Notes under the pieces: model-generated | Told to the model about the DNA's origin: nothing | What the model saw: only the letters and a program-made list of their open reading frames with translations | Database searches by the model: none | Made by a program: the position numbers and the translations under genes | Assembly: GCF_003807585.1 (NCBI RefSeq) | Contig: NZ_RMBX01000005.1 | Coordinates: 124,001-188,000, forward strand | DNA: 64,000 nt | Origin: Chitinophaga barathri | GTDB lineage: Bacteria > Bacteroidota > Bacteroidia > Chitinophagales > Chitinophagaceae | Direction of reading: 5' to 3' | Part shown: piece after piece, positions 35,641 to 44,304 of the stretch | Layout: each line of letters begins with the position of its first letter | Numbering within the stretch: position 1 is the stretch's first letter

Positions 35641-38529
35641 GTGAAAAGGACAGCTATCATAATATATATACTCCTCCAATACTTTTGCACCAAAGGGCAG
35701 AACCAGACCGCGCTGCCCCAGATCATCAATTATCACAGCTACGAATACAAAGCCGGCGTGCAGAACTGGTCCATAGACCAGGACGAAAACGGCCTCCTGT
35801 ACTTCGGCAACAGCGAAGGCCTGCTCAGCTTCGATGGAAAATTCTGGCGGCGTTACCAGCTCCCGCATCAAACCATCGTGCGCTCCCTGAAAGCCAGTAA
35901 AGACGGCAGGATATACGTGGGCGGGCAGGACCAGATCGGTTATTTTTCGCCGGACCGCCAGGGCAGGCTGCAATATCATTCCCTCAACCAGCTGGTGCCC
36001 GCGCAGGACAGGAACTTCTCCGACATCTGGAACATTTCGCTGTACAACGACGAGATATTTTTCCAGTCCAAAAACAAAATATTCCAGCTCAAAGACGGCA
36101 CCATCAAAGTATACCTGCCTGAGAAAAAATGGGCCTTCATGGGCCGCGGCGGCAGCCGGCTGTATGCGCAGGAACATGGCAAAGGCCTCGTGATGTACGA
36201 CAACGGCACCTGGAAACCTGCCTGCGATAACCCCGTGCTGGCGGAAAGCGCGGTGACCGGCATTCTTGATTACAGCAAAGACACCCTGCTGGTCATGACG
36301 CTCAAAAAAGGCCTCTTCCTCCTGCATCAGAACACCCTCATACCCAAACAAACCAATATCGACCACATCCTCACCAGGGACCGCCTGTATTGCTCCGCGA
36401 AGGTGAACGACAACTGGTATGCGCTGGGCACCAATTCAGCCGGTATTTTTATTGTCGATAAAGAAGGCCGGCAGATACAAACATATTCTTACCGCGAAGG
36501 CCTTCAGAAAAACAATATCCGCAGCCTGCTGCTGGACCGCAATAAAAATCTCTGGACCGGGCTGGACGATGGCATCGACCTGATTGCCATCAACAGCGCC
36601 ATCAAATATATTTACCCGGACAAAACCAAACAGGTGACAGGATATGCCACCCGCATCTTTGACAACAAACTGTATGTGGGCACATCCAACGGGGTGTACG
36701 TATCGCCGGTGGACCTGTCGCAAAGCGACCTCAGCCATTCCGGCAGCTCCTTCACCGAAGTAGGCAACACCTCGGGGCAGGTATGGAACCTGGAAGAGGT
36801 GAACGACCGCCTGCTGATCGGCCACGAGGACGGATGCCTGATCGTGAACGGGAACACCGCCTCCAGGATCTACGGCGGCGCGGGTTCCTGGCTTTTCAGG
36901 CCCACCACGCAGGTATTTCCCGCCGCGCATGTGCTGGCAGGCACCTACACCGGGCTCCGCCACTTCAAAGCGGAGGGCGGCGGTTTTACGGACCTCGGCC
37001 AGCTGGACGGCGTGAATGAATCGCTGCGATTCTTTTCGCTGGACGACCGGTCCAACGTGGTATGGGCCGCACACCCGAATCGGGGGATCTACCGCATCGA
37101 ACTGTCCCCGGACTACACCCGCATTACCGGCAGCCGCCTCTTTGATAAAAAGGACGGGCTGCCCGCGAATAACGGCAACTACCTGTACCGCATCAAAAAC
37201 AGGCTGGTAGTGACCACCCTCAGCGGCGTATACGAATTTAATCCCGCCACCGCCCGCTTTGAGCCCTCCAAAACACTCTACCCGGTATTCAACGACCTCA
37301 GCATCCAGTACCTGCATGAAGACCGCGAAGGCAATATCTGGTTCATCACGAACAAAAAGGTGGGCGTAGTGGACTATCACAAACCTTCCGGCGGGAAAAA
37401 CCACAGCATCGTCCACTTTCCCGAGCTGAGCGGGATGGCGCTGGGCGGTTATGAATCCATCTATTCCTGGAACAGCGAGAATATTTTTATAGCGGGCAAC
37501 AAAGGGATCATTCATGTGAACTATAAAAAATACGGCACGCAGAACACCCGGCCGGACGTGCACCTCAGCCAGGTGAAAGTAACCGGGGAAAAAGACAGCC
37601 TGCTGTATGGCGGATACCCTGTGAAACAAACCGATCTCCGGCTTGGCAGTAAATACAGTTCCCTCCACTTCGAATATTCCTCCACCATGTTCGAACAGTT
37701 GCAGAACATCGAATTCAGTTACCAGCTGGAAGGGTTCGACCGGGCATGGAGCGCCTGGAGCACCAAAAGCGAAAAAGATTATACCAATCTCCCTCCCGGC
37801 ACCTACACCTTTGCCGTAAAGGCGCGCAACAACCTGGGCAATGAATCGCCCGCCGCGCGTTACAGCTTTGAGGTGACGCGGCCCTGGTACAGCAGTTACT
37901 GGCTCTACAGCCTGTATGTATGCCTCCTGGCCGGCCTCATTTACCTCGTGCTGCGGTGGCAGCAGCAGAAACACCGGAAGGAACAGGCCCACCTGAACTA
38001 TCTCCACCAGCTGGAGCTGGACAGGAACGAGAAGGAGATCGTCAAGCTGAAGAATGAAAAACTGGAGACGGACATCAGCTTCAAGAACAGTGAACTGCTC
38101 ACCATGACCATCAACCTGGTGCAAAGGGGCGAAGTGCTCACCCGGATCCGGGAGATCATTTCCTCCCTGATCAAAAAAGATACGGACGGGGAAAGCACCC
38201 CTGCTTTCCGGAACCTGTTGAAACTGATCCGCGAGGTGGAAAAAAGCAATGAGGACTGGGACCAATTCGCCATTCATTTCAACAACGTCAATTTCGATTT
38301 CTTTAATAACCTCAAACAGGCATACCCGGACCTCACACCAAATGACCTGAAACTTTGCGCTTACCTGCGGATGAACCTCTCCTCAAAGGAAATTGCGCAG
38401 CTGCTGAACATCACTTTGAAGGCGGTGGAGATAGCCCGTTACCGCCTCCGGAAAAAACTCCAGCTGTCCCCGGACACCAATCTGACGGACTTCCTGACCG
38501 GCCTGACCAAAATCCCGATAAATAATTAA
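35641..38529 (+). CDS. Membrane-spanning sensor with periplasmic propeller, Y_Y_Y domain and cytoplasmic LuxR-type HTH
   Basis: A 962-residue one-component transmembrane regulator. Order: signal sequence (1-20); periplasmic two-component-regulator propeller repeats (~30-640, e.g. DQDENGLLYFGNSEGLLSF); Y_Y_Y domain (~690-755, with SYQLEGFDRAWSAWS and NLPPGTYTFAVKARN); one membrane helix (~765-785); coiled coil (~790-850); and a C-terminal HTH (~898-945, LTPNDLKLCAYLRMNLSSKE). There is no histidine kinase or receiver domain, unlike hybrid two-component sensors of the same outer design. The start codon is GTG. It lies 260 bp upstream of SusC 3 and is the most likely regulator of that pair. Direct repeats at 38561 and 38613 are candidate binding sites. 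Confidence 0.9.
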   Translation: MKRTAIIIYILLQYFCTKGQNQTALPQIINYHSYEYKAGVQNWSIDQDENGLLYFGNSEGLLSFDGKFWRRYQLPHQTIVRSLKASKDGRIYVGGQDQIGYFSPDRQGRLQYHSLNQLVPAQDRNFSDIWNISLYNDEIFFQSKNKIFQLKDGTIKVYLPEKKWAFMGRGGSRLYAQEHGKGLVMYDNGTWKPACDNPVLAESAVTGILDYSKDTLLVMTLKKGLFLLHQNTLIPKQTNIDHILTRDRLYCSAKVNDNWYALGTNSAGIFIVDKEGRQIQTYSYREGLQKNNIRSLLLDRNKNLWTGLDDGIDLIAINSAIKYIYPDKTKQVTGYATRIFDNKLYVGTSNGVYVSPVDLSQSDLSHSGSSFTEVGNTSGQVWNLEEVNDRLLIGHEDGCLIVNGNTASRIYGGAGSWLFRPTTQVFPAAHVLAGTYTGLRHFKAEGGGFTDLGQLDGVNESLRFFSLDDRSNVVWAAHPNRGIYRIELSPDYTRITGSRLFDKKDGLPANNGNYLYRIKNRLVVTTLSGVYEFNPATARFEPSKTLYPVFNDLSIQYLHEDREGNIWFITNKKVGVVDYHKPSGGKNHSIVHFPELSGMALGGYESIYSWNSENIFIAGNKGIIHVNYKKYGTQNTRPDVHLSQVKVTGEKDSLLYGGYPVKQTDLRLGSKYSSLHFEYSSTMFEQLQNIEFSYQLEGFDRAWSAWSTKSEKDYTNLPPGTYTFAVKARNNLGNESPAARYSFEVTRPWYSSYWLYSLYVCLLAGLIYLVLRWQQQKHRKEQAHLNYLHQLELDRNEKEIVKLKNEKLETDISFKNSELLTMTINLVQRGEVLTRIREIISSLIKKDTDGESTPAFRNLLKLIREVEKSNEDWDQFAIHFNNVNFDFFNNLKQAYPDLTPNDLKLCAYLRMNLSSKEIAQLLNITLKAVEIARYRLRKKLQLSPDTNLTDFLTGLTKIPINN

Positions 38530-38560
38530 CCAACTTATTATCAATTAGTTAAACTCACGC

Positions 38561-38630
38561 TGTAGGGGTATTGTAGTGCCTGAAAACGGAGGCGCCCCAA
38601 TTTTTTTTTAATTGTAGGGTTTGTGTAGTG
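38561..38630. promoter_or_regulatory. 18-bp direct repeat upstream of SusC 3
   Basis: TGTAGGGGTATTGTAGTG (38561-38578) and TGTAGGGTTTGTGTAGTG (38613-38630) agree at 15 of 18 positions and are 52 bp apart, start to start. They are candidate sites for the LuxR-type sensor encoded just upstream. The second copy contains a TAGGGTTTG stretch close to a -7 box. Confidence 0.5.
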
Positions 38631-38638
38631 GCATTGAT

Positions 38639-38650
38639 GCAAACGTTTGC
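38639..38650. promoter_or_regulatory. LacI-type palindrome before SusC 3
   Basis: GCAAACGTTTGC, identical to the core of the palindrome before the GH105 gene at 14422-14439. It lies 140 bp upstream of the chosen SusC start. Confidence 0.6.
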
Positions 38651-38789
38651 CAAAACCAGACCCTATTTTTATTCCGCCGGTTATAGCCAGTTAACCTGCC
38701 TTGTCTATTCATTACATATTCCACAGACTTCAATCAAAAAATTGGTCCACGTAAAATTCCTAAACGCTAAAAAAGCTAACACTAATTCC

Positions 38790-41700
38790 ATGAGTAAAAA
38801 CATGACAAAGCAGCGGGTCAGGCTGTTGATGATTTCATTTCTCTTATTAGCAGCTCACTTGATCCCTCGAAATGCTTATGCCCAGAATTTCCCCGTTTCC
38901 GGTATCGTAAAAGATGAAAAAGGGGAAGCCCTGCCCGGGGTAGTGGTTCGTGTAAAAGAATCCGCTACGGGTACCACCACGATAGAGGGTGGAAAATACA
39001 CTGTCAACGCGGGGAGCGGCACCGCTACCCTGATCTTCTCCTTTATCGGTTATACCACGCAGGAAGTGGCCGTGGGGGGAAGAAACACCATCAATGTAAC
39101 CCTTACCGCCACCGAACGGTCACTGGAACAGGTGGTAGTAGTGGGGTATGGCGCCATCCGTAAAAGTGACATCACCGGCTCCATTTCCTCCGTTTCTTCG
39201 AAAGACATCAGGGCCGTACCGGCCGCTTCGCTCTCCCAGGCGCTTGAAGGCCGTGCAGCCGGCGTAAAAGTAACCCAGAGCTCCAACGCACCCGGCGGCG
39301 GCATGACCATCCGCATCCGTGGCGGCAACTCCATCCAGGGAGGCAACGAACCATTGTATGTGGTGGACGGCTACCCGCTTTACAACGAAAACGGCCCATC
39401 CATCAACCCGAATGACATCGAAAGCATGGAGATCCTCAAAGACGCGTCCGCAACCGCCATTTACGGTTCCCGCGGCGCAAACGGCGTTATCATTATTACC
39501 ACGAAAAGAGGCCGCGCAGGCCGCAACAACATACAGTTCGAAAGTTACTACGGCGTGCAAAGGGTTCGTAAAAAACTGGATATGCTCGACGCTACCCAGC
39601 TCGCCACACTTGTAAACGAAGGTATTGCTACAGTAAACAGGGACAACCTGAACACCCCGGGTTATGTACCCAAAGCCCCCGCTTTCACAGACGCGCAGAT
39701 CGCCGCGCTCGGGAAAGGCACAGACTGGCAGGACGCCATTTTCCGCGATGCCCCCATCCAGAACTACCAGCTCACCTTCACCGGCGGCTCTGAAAAAACC
39801 CAGTACGCCATTTCCGGCAACTACTTCGGCCAGGAAGGTATCGTGATCAACTCCGGTTATGGCCGCGGTTCCGTACGCATGAACCTGGACCAGGAAGTGA
39901 ACAGCAGGCTGAAACTCAGCACCAGCTTCACCGTGAGCCGCAGCAAAAGCCGCTCCGTGAATACAGACGGTGATGGCGGCGGCGGCGCGGGCGTGGTATA
40001 CGGCGCGCTGAACTTCTCTCCCACCGTACCCATTTACGCACCGGACGGCACCTATACGCTGACCAACCGCCCCGGCGGCATCATCATCAGCAACCCGGTG
40101 GCCATGGCCATGGAATCGCAGGACAATACCACCCTCACCCGTATGCTCGGCAACATCTCCGGCGAGTATAAGATCATAGAAGGGCTGTATTTCAAAACCC
40201 TTTTCGGCGCCAACCTGAACTATAACAAAAACAACTTTTACATCCCCAGGACAGTATACGCAGGCCTGGCCGCAAACGGCAGGGCTTCCATCTATACCTC
40301 CCAGTACGGCGAATGGCTGAACGAAAATACCCTCAGCTACCGCACGACCATCAACAAGATCCACAAGCTGAACGTACTGGCCGGTTATACCTACCAGGCA
40401 GCCAACTTTGAAGACGTGCGCGCGAACGCCCAGAACTTTGCCAACGACATTCTTGGTTACAACAACCTCGGCACCGCACAGCAAACCAATACCGGCACTT
40501 CCAACAAAACGGACTGGACCTTACGTTCCTACATCGGCAGGATCAATTATGACCTCCGTGAAAAATACCTGCTCACCCTTACCGGCCGTATAGACGGATC
40601 TTCCCGCTTCGGTACCGGTAATAAAAGCGCGTTTTTCCCCAGCGGTTCCGTGGCCTGGCGCCTTTCCAACGAAAACTTCCTGCGCTCGGTTAAAAACCTC
40701 AGCGACCTGAAAGTACGCGCCAGCTACGGCCTCACCGGCAACCAGGAAATTGGCCAGTACCAGTCGCTCGGCGCCCTCAGCACCCAGAGCTACAGCTTCG
40801 GCAACGTATTGTCCGTAGGTTATGCGCCCAACCGCATCGGCAACCCCAAACTGAAATGGGAAACCACCGCGCAGCTGGACTTTGGCGTGGACCTCGGCCT
40901 GTTCAACAACCGCATACAGGTAACGGCGGACTGGTACCAGAAAAGGACCAAGGACCTGCTGTACAACGTAGCGCTGCCCATCACTTCCGGTTACGCCACT
41001 TCCCTGCAGAACATCGGTAAAGTGATGAACGAAGGCCTGGAGTTCTCCCTGAACACCGTGAACTTCGACGGCGAATTCCAGTGGACCAGCAATTTCAACA
41101 TCGCCTATAACCGCAATGAGATCCTGGACCTCGGTGACGTGACCGGTGACGTGCCTTCCGGCCAGGCCAGCGGCCACTTACAGCTTGGCAATTCCGGTAT
41201 CCTGCGCGTAGGCCAGCCCATCGGCGTATTCTTCGGCCTGGTAACGGACGGTATTTTCCAGAATGCGGACGAGATCGCAAAATCATCCCAGAAATCCGCC
41301 AAAGTGGGCGAACGCAGGTATGTGGACCAGAATAAGGACGGCGCCATCAACTCCACGGACCGTGTGATCCTGGGTCATGCACAGCCTGATTATACCTTTG
41401 GCTTTACCAACAACTTCTCTTATAAAGGATTTGACCTGAGCGTGTTTTTCCAGGGCGTACAGGGCAACAGCATCTTCAACCTGAACCGTTTTGAGCTGGA
41501 ATCCATGACGGGCGTAAGCAACCAGGGTGCAGCCGTACTGGACCGCTGGAGCGCTAGCAATCCCAGCCAGACCATTCCCCGCGCGAGTGCAAACGGCCAG
41601 CCTTACCAGGTAACCAGCCGCCAGGTGGAAGACGGTTCTTATATCCGCCTTCGCAATATCCAGCTGGCGTACAATTTCCCTTCCAGCTGGCTGAAACGCG

Positions 41701-41879
41701 CCGGCATCACAAACGCCAAACTGTATGTAAGCGGGCAGAACCTGCTCACCTTCACGGACTATTCCGGTTACGATCCGGAAGTGAGCCGTTTCGGGCAGGA
41801 CAACCTCAGCCAGGGCACAGATTACGGCAGCTATCCCGCTACCAAAATTTTCCTGGTTGGTCTTAACATCAGTTTATAA
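38790..41879 (+). CDS. SusC/RagA family TonB-linked outer-membrane transporter (pair 3)
   Basis: TonB-dependent beta-barrel of about 1029 residues. The frame opens at 38628, but that upstream part contains the palindrome and has no protein character; the ATG at 38790 (or 38802) gives a proper signal peptide ending AYAQ. CarboxypepD_reg-like domain (VSGIVKDEKGEALPGVVV), EQVVVVGYGAIRKSDITGSI linker, plug with NEPLYVVDGYPLYNENG and SMEILKDASATAIYGSRGAN, and a barrel ending KIFLVGLNISL. It forms an operon with SusD 3 (27-bp gap) and probably responds to the sensor upstream. Confidence 0.96.
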   Translation: MSKNMTKQRVRLLMISFLLLAAHLIPRNAYAQNFPVSGIVKDEKGEALPGVVVRVKESATGTTTIEGGKYTVNAGSGTATLIFSFIGYTTQEVAVGGRNTINVTLTATERSLEQVVVVGYGAIRKSDITGSISSVSSKDIRAVPAASLSQALEGRAAGVKVTQSSNAPGGGMTIRIRGGNSIQGGNEPLYVVDGYPLYNENGPSINPNDIESMEILKDASATAIYGSRGANGVIIITTKRGRAGRNNIQFESYYGVQRVRKKLDMLDATQLATLVNEGIATVNRDNLNTPGYVPKAPAFTDAQIAALGKGTDWQDAIFRDAPIQNYQLTFTGGSEKTQYAISGNYFGQEGIVINSGYGRGSVRMNLDQEVNSRLKLSTSFTVSRSKSRSVNTDGDGGGGAGVVYGALNFSPTVPIYAPDGTYTLTNRPGGIIISNPVAMAMESQDNTTLTRMLGNISGEYKIIEGLYFKTLFGANLNYNKNNFYIPRTVYAGLAANGRASIYTSQYGEWLNENTLSYRTTINKIHKLNVLAGYTYQAANFEDVRANAQNFANDILGYNNLGTAQQTNTGTSNKTDWTLRSYIGRINYDLREKYLLTLTGRIDGSSRFGTGNKSAFFPSGSVAWRLSNENFLRSVKNLSDLKVRASYGLTGNQEIGQYQSLGALSTQSYSFGNVLSVGYAPNRIGNPKLKWETTAQLDFGVDLGLFNNRIQVTADWYQKRTKDLLYNVALPITSGYATSLQNIGKVMNEGLEFSLNTVNFDGEFQWTSNFNIAYNRNEILDLGDVTGDVPSGQASGHLQLGNSGILRVGQPIGVFFGLVTDGIFQNADEIAKSSQKSAKVGERRYVDQNKDGAINSTDRVILGHAQPDYTFGFTNNFSYKGFDLSVFFQGVQGNSIFNLNRFELESMTGVSNQGAAVLDRWSASNPSQTIPRASANGQPYQVTSRQVEDGSYIRLRNIQLAYNFPSSWLKRAGITNAKLYVSGQNLLTFTDYSGYDPEVSRFGQDNLSQGTDYGSYPATKIFLVGLNISL

Positions 41880-41906
41880 TTGAATGAATCCTTTAAAAAA
41901 GAAGCA

Positions 41907-43307
41907 ATGAAACGAATACTTTATATAATCGGAATGGCAGCGATCGGAATATCTTCCTGTGGTAAACTGGAAGAAAGCCCGCAGGCTTTTATTTCCCCTG
42001 AGAACTTCTATAAAACCCGCAGCGACGCCATTGCTGCGGTTACCGCCGCTTATGCCCCCGTGCGCAACAACGGTTTCGTAACACGCAATTATGCCATCCT
42101 CGGTGAAGTCACTACAGACAATATGTTCCCGCTGCCGAACAACAACGACCGCGTGCAGCTGGACAACTACGTGCATACCCCGCAGAACGGCATCCTGCGC
42201 GAAACCTGGACGACCTTTTACCAGGGCATTTCCTACTCTAACTTCGTGATAGACAAAGTGCCGAACATCGACATGGACGGTACCCTGAGAGACAGGCTGG
42301 TGGCGGAAGGTAAGTTCCTGCGCGCATTTTATTACTATCACCTGGTGCGCCTCTTCGGCGATCTGCCGCTGATCACCACCGCGCTGGCATCCCTGGATAA
42401 ACTGACGTACCCGAAACGCTCTCCCGCGGCTGACGTGTACGCACAGATCATTGCGGACCTGAAAGACGCGGAAGTTGGTTTGCCGGTTTCATATACCGGT
42501 GCGGACCAGGGCAGGGCTACACGCGGCGCAGCAAAAGCTTTCCTGGCCAGCGTTTATCTCACCCAGAAACAATACCAGCTGGCGGCGGATAAAGCGGCCG
42601 AAGTAATGCGCCCCGAATACGGTTACGGCCTCTGGGCAAACCTGGCGGACGTTTTCGATATCAAAAACGAATTCGGTAAAGAAGCCATTTTTGACGCGCA
42701 GTTCATGAGCGGCCCCGGTGGTCAGGGCGGTAACCTGATCGCGTTTTTCGCGCAGGAAAACAACGCCGTGGGCGGCCGTGGCTTCGGCTCCTTCCAGCCC
42801 ACCCAGGAACTGTACGACGCCTTTGACCCCACGGACCTCCGCCGCACGGTATGGTTCACCAAAGGCACAGACAACAAATTTTATTGCAACAAATGGATCG
42901 ATGCGGATGCAAAAACGGAGAACCAGTCGGACAACAACTGGCCGCTGATACGTTATGCCGAAGTGGTGCTCACCTTTGCGGAAGCATATAATGAAGTGAA
43001 CGTTCCCGTGGATGGCAACCTGGCTTACCAGGCGGTGAACAGCATCCGCGGCCGCGCCAATCTCCCCGCGCTGAGCGGCCTCACCCAGGACCAGCTGCGC
43101 CAGGCTATCCTGAAAGAGCGTCGTTTTGAAATGGCCTTTGAGGGCCAGCGCTGGTTCGACCTGGTAAGGACCGGCACACTGGTGAGCACTTTGCTGGCAA
43201 AAGGAACCGTAAACATAAAATCTTTCCACGTCTTGTTCCCTGTACCACAATTTGAGATAGACCTGAATCAGAATCTGAAGCCCCAGAATACGGGGTATCC
43301 TCAGTGA
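41907..43307 (+). CDS. SusD/RagB family nutrient-binding outer-membrane lipoprotein (pair 3)
   Basis: Surface lipoprotein of about 466 residues. The frame could begin at a TTG at 41880, but the ATG at 41907 is preceded by an A-rich purine stretch and gives the lipoprotein signal MKRILYIIGMAAIGISSCGK, with Cys as the lipid anchor. Family segments: LRAFYYYHLVRLFGDLPLI, IRYAEVVLTFAEAYNEV and KERRFEMAFEGQRWFDLVRT. The end FPVPQFEIDLNQNLKPQNTG is typical. It binds substrate for SusC 3. A good terminator follows 30 bp later. Confidence 0.95.
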   Translation: MKRILYIIGMAAIGISSCGKLEESPQAFISPENFYKTRSDAIAAVTAAYAPVRNNGFVTRNYAILGEVTTDNMFPLPNNNDRVQLDNYVHTPQNGILRETWTTFYQGISYSNFVIDKVPNIDMDGTLRDRLVAEGKFLRAFYYYHLVRLFGDLPLITTALASLDKLTYPKRSPAADVYAQIIADLKDAEVGLPVSYTGADQGRATRGAAKAFLASVYLTQKQYQLAADKAAEVMRPEYGYGLWANLADVFDIKNEFGKEAIFDAQFMSGPGGQGGNLIAFFAQENNAVGGRGFGSFQPTQELYDAFDPTDLRRTVWFTKGTDNKFYCNKWIDADAKTENQSDNNWPLIRYAEVVLTFAEAYNEVNVPVDGNLAYQAVNSIRGRANLPALSGLTQDQLRQAILKERRFEMAFEGQRWFDLVRTGTLVSTLLAKGTVNIKSFHVLFPVPQFEIDLNQNLKPQNTGYPQ

Positions 43308-43337
43308 TTGTGAGCTGTGCTTTTTTAGTTGAACGAG

Positions 43338-43371
43338 GGGCGGGTTGATTTTTCAACCGGCCCTTTTTTTT
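43338..43371 (+). terminator. Terminator of SusCD operon 3
   Basis: GGGCGGGTTGA pairs with TCAACCGGCCC (one mismatch) around a TTTT loop, followed by eight T. Confidence 0.9.
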
Positions 43372-43409
43372 GTAATCGGGCTACAGAAATATTCGTTATT
43401 TTTGCTTTA

Positions 43410-43586
43410 ATGACAATTACATCATATAAAAGGCTTAAAGCTGCGCTTATTCAGCAAAGGCGCAAGGTCACTGCTTCTCCCCGGGCAGCTAGCCGTTTTA
43501 TTGATGACCTGGGACTGAGAGATATTGTTGTCATTTCTAATCCTCCCGCGAAGAAACCTGTGCATAAAAAAAACACCCCTAAATAG
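43410..43586 (+). CDS. Small conserved-type protein preceding ART-like gene (possible antitoxin or accessory)
   Basis: A 58-residue basic protein; I cannot name the family with certainty. The first ~40 residues look like two helices (SYKRLKAALIQQRRKV, then SPRAASRFIDDLGLRDIVVI), and the C-terminus is Lys/Pro rich. Small proteins of this pattern (R-K-V-x-A-S-P-x-A-A-x-x-F-I/L-x-x-L-G-I) often precede toxin-like genes in my recollection. The ATG at 43410 follows a TATTTTTG element that fits a -7 box, without a clear -33. The next gene starts 60 bp downstream on the same strand. The region is AT-rich compared with its neighbours. Confidence 0.6.
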   Translation: MTITSYKRLKAALIQQRRKVTASPRAASRFIDDLGLRDIVVISNPPAKKPVHKKNTPK

Positions 43587-43646
43587 TCATAGCTTTCAAA
43601 GATTTATAGCAAATTTTCCTACCATTGTGCCATCGTTGTTTAGCGT

Positions 43647-44267
43647 ATGGCCTCAACTAATTTTATCTATTCTTCGGACCCTGGCTTAATTATTGGCTTT
43701 CATGGCTGCTCTCAGGAATTGCGGGATAATGTTGTCATTGGGAAAACGTCTTTACGGCAAAGTAATAACACCTGGGACTGGTTAGGCGATGGCATTTATT
43801 TCTGGCAAAATAATTATGATCGGGCATTCCATTATGCTAATAATCCTCCACCTAAAGTTAAAATTAGCACCCCTTCTGTAATCGGTGCAGTATTCAGTTT
43901 GGGAAACTGTCTCGATTTTACAGACAAGAAATATATAGACCTCCTCAAATTTTCATACGAAACGCTCGAAAAGACTACAAAGCTTGAAGGAACTGAACTG
44001 CCAGCAAATACCAATCCTAAAGAAAATGAAAAATCCAATGACAAAATAATAAGACGCCTGGATTGCGCGGTTATAAAAAACATCCACAAACAGATGGGAA
44101 TACTAGGTGAACCTCCGTTTGATTCTGTGAGAGGGGTATTCTTTGAAGGCAATGAATTATATAAGGGCGCTGGCTTTTTAGATAAAACACATATACAGAT
44201 CTGCATTAGAAATCCGAATCTCATTAAGGGCTACTTTATACCGCGTAAAGAAGTCAAATGGCCATAA
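43647..44267 (+). CDS. Putative PARP-like ADP-ribosyltransferase-fold protein (toxin-like)
   Basis: A 206-residue cytoplasmic protein with no signal peptide or membrane segment. Three segments fit the PARP/ART signature: GFHGCS (His19), WLGDGIYFWQNNYDRAFHYA (Tyr51, in a G-x-G-I-Y-F context as in PARPs), and THIQICIRNPNLIKGYF near the C-terminus, where Gln184 falls at the usual catalytic Glu. A nearby VFFEGNELY (Glu167) is an alternative acidic residue. It follows a 58-residue gene and has a clearly lower GC than flanking genes, consistent with horizontal transfer. A toxin or anti-phage role is inference; an NAD-binding or phosphotransferase activity of the same fold is also possible. Confidence 0.6.
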   Translation: MASTNFIYSSDPGLIIGFHGCSQELRDNVVIGKTSLRQSNNTWDWLGDGIYFWQNNYDRAFHYANNPPPKVKISTPSVIGAVFSLGNCLDFTDKKYIDLLKFSYETLEKTTKLEGTELPANTNPKENEKSNDKIIRRLDCAVIKNIHKQMGILGEPPFDSVRGVFFEGNELYKGAGFLDKTHIQICIRNPNLIKGYFIPRKEVKWP

Positions 44268-44304
44268 TAACAGTTCGCCCATCATTGTCACCGTTATCCG
44301 GTCT

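Noticed and set aside
36436..38277. 613-codon open frame on the minus strand inside the sensor gene
   Set aside because: Antisense to a protein with full domain order; composition is that of a shadow frame.
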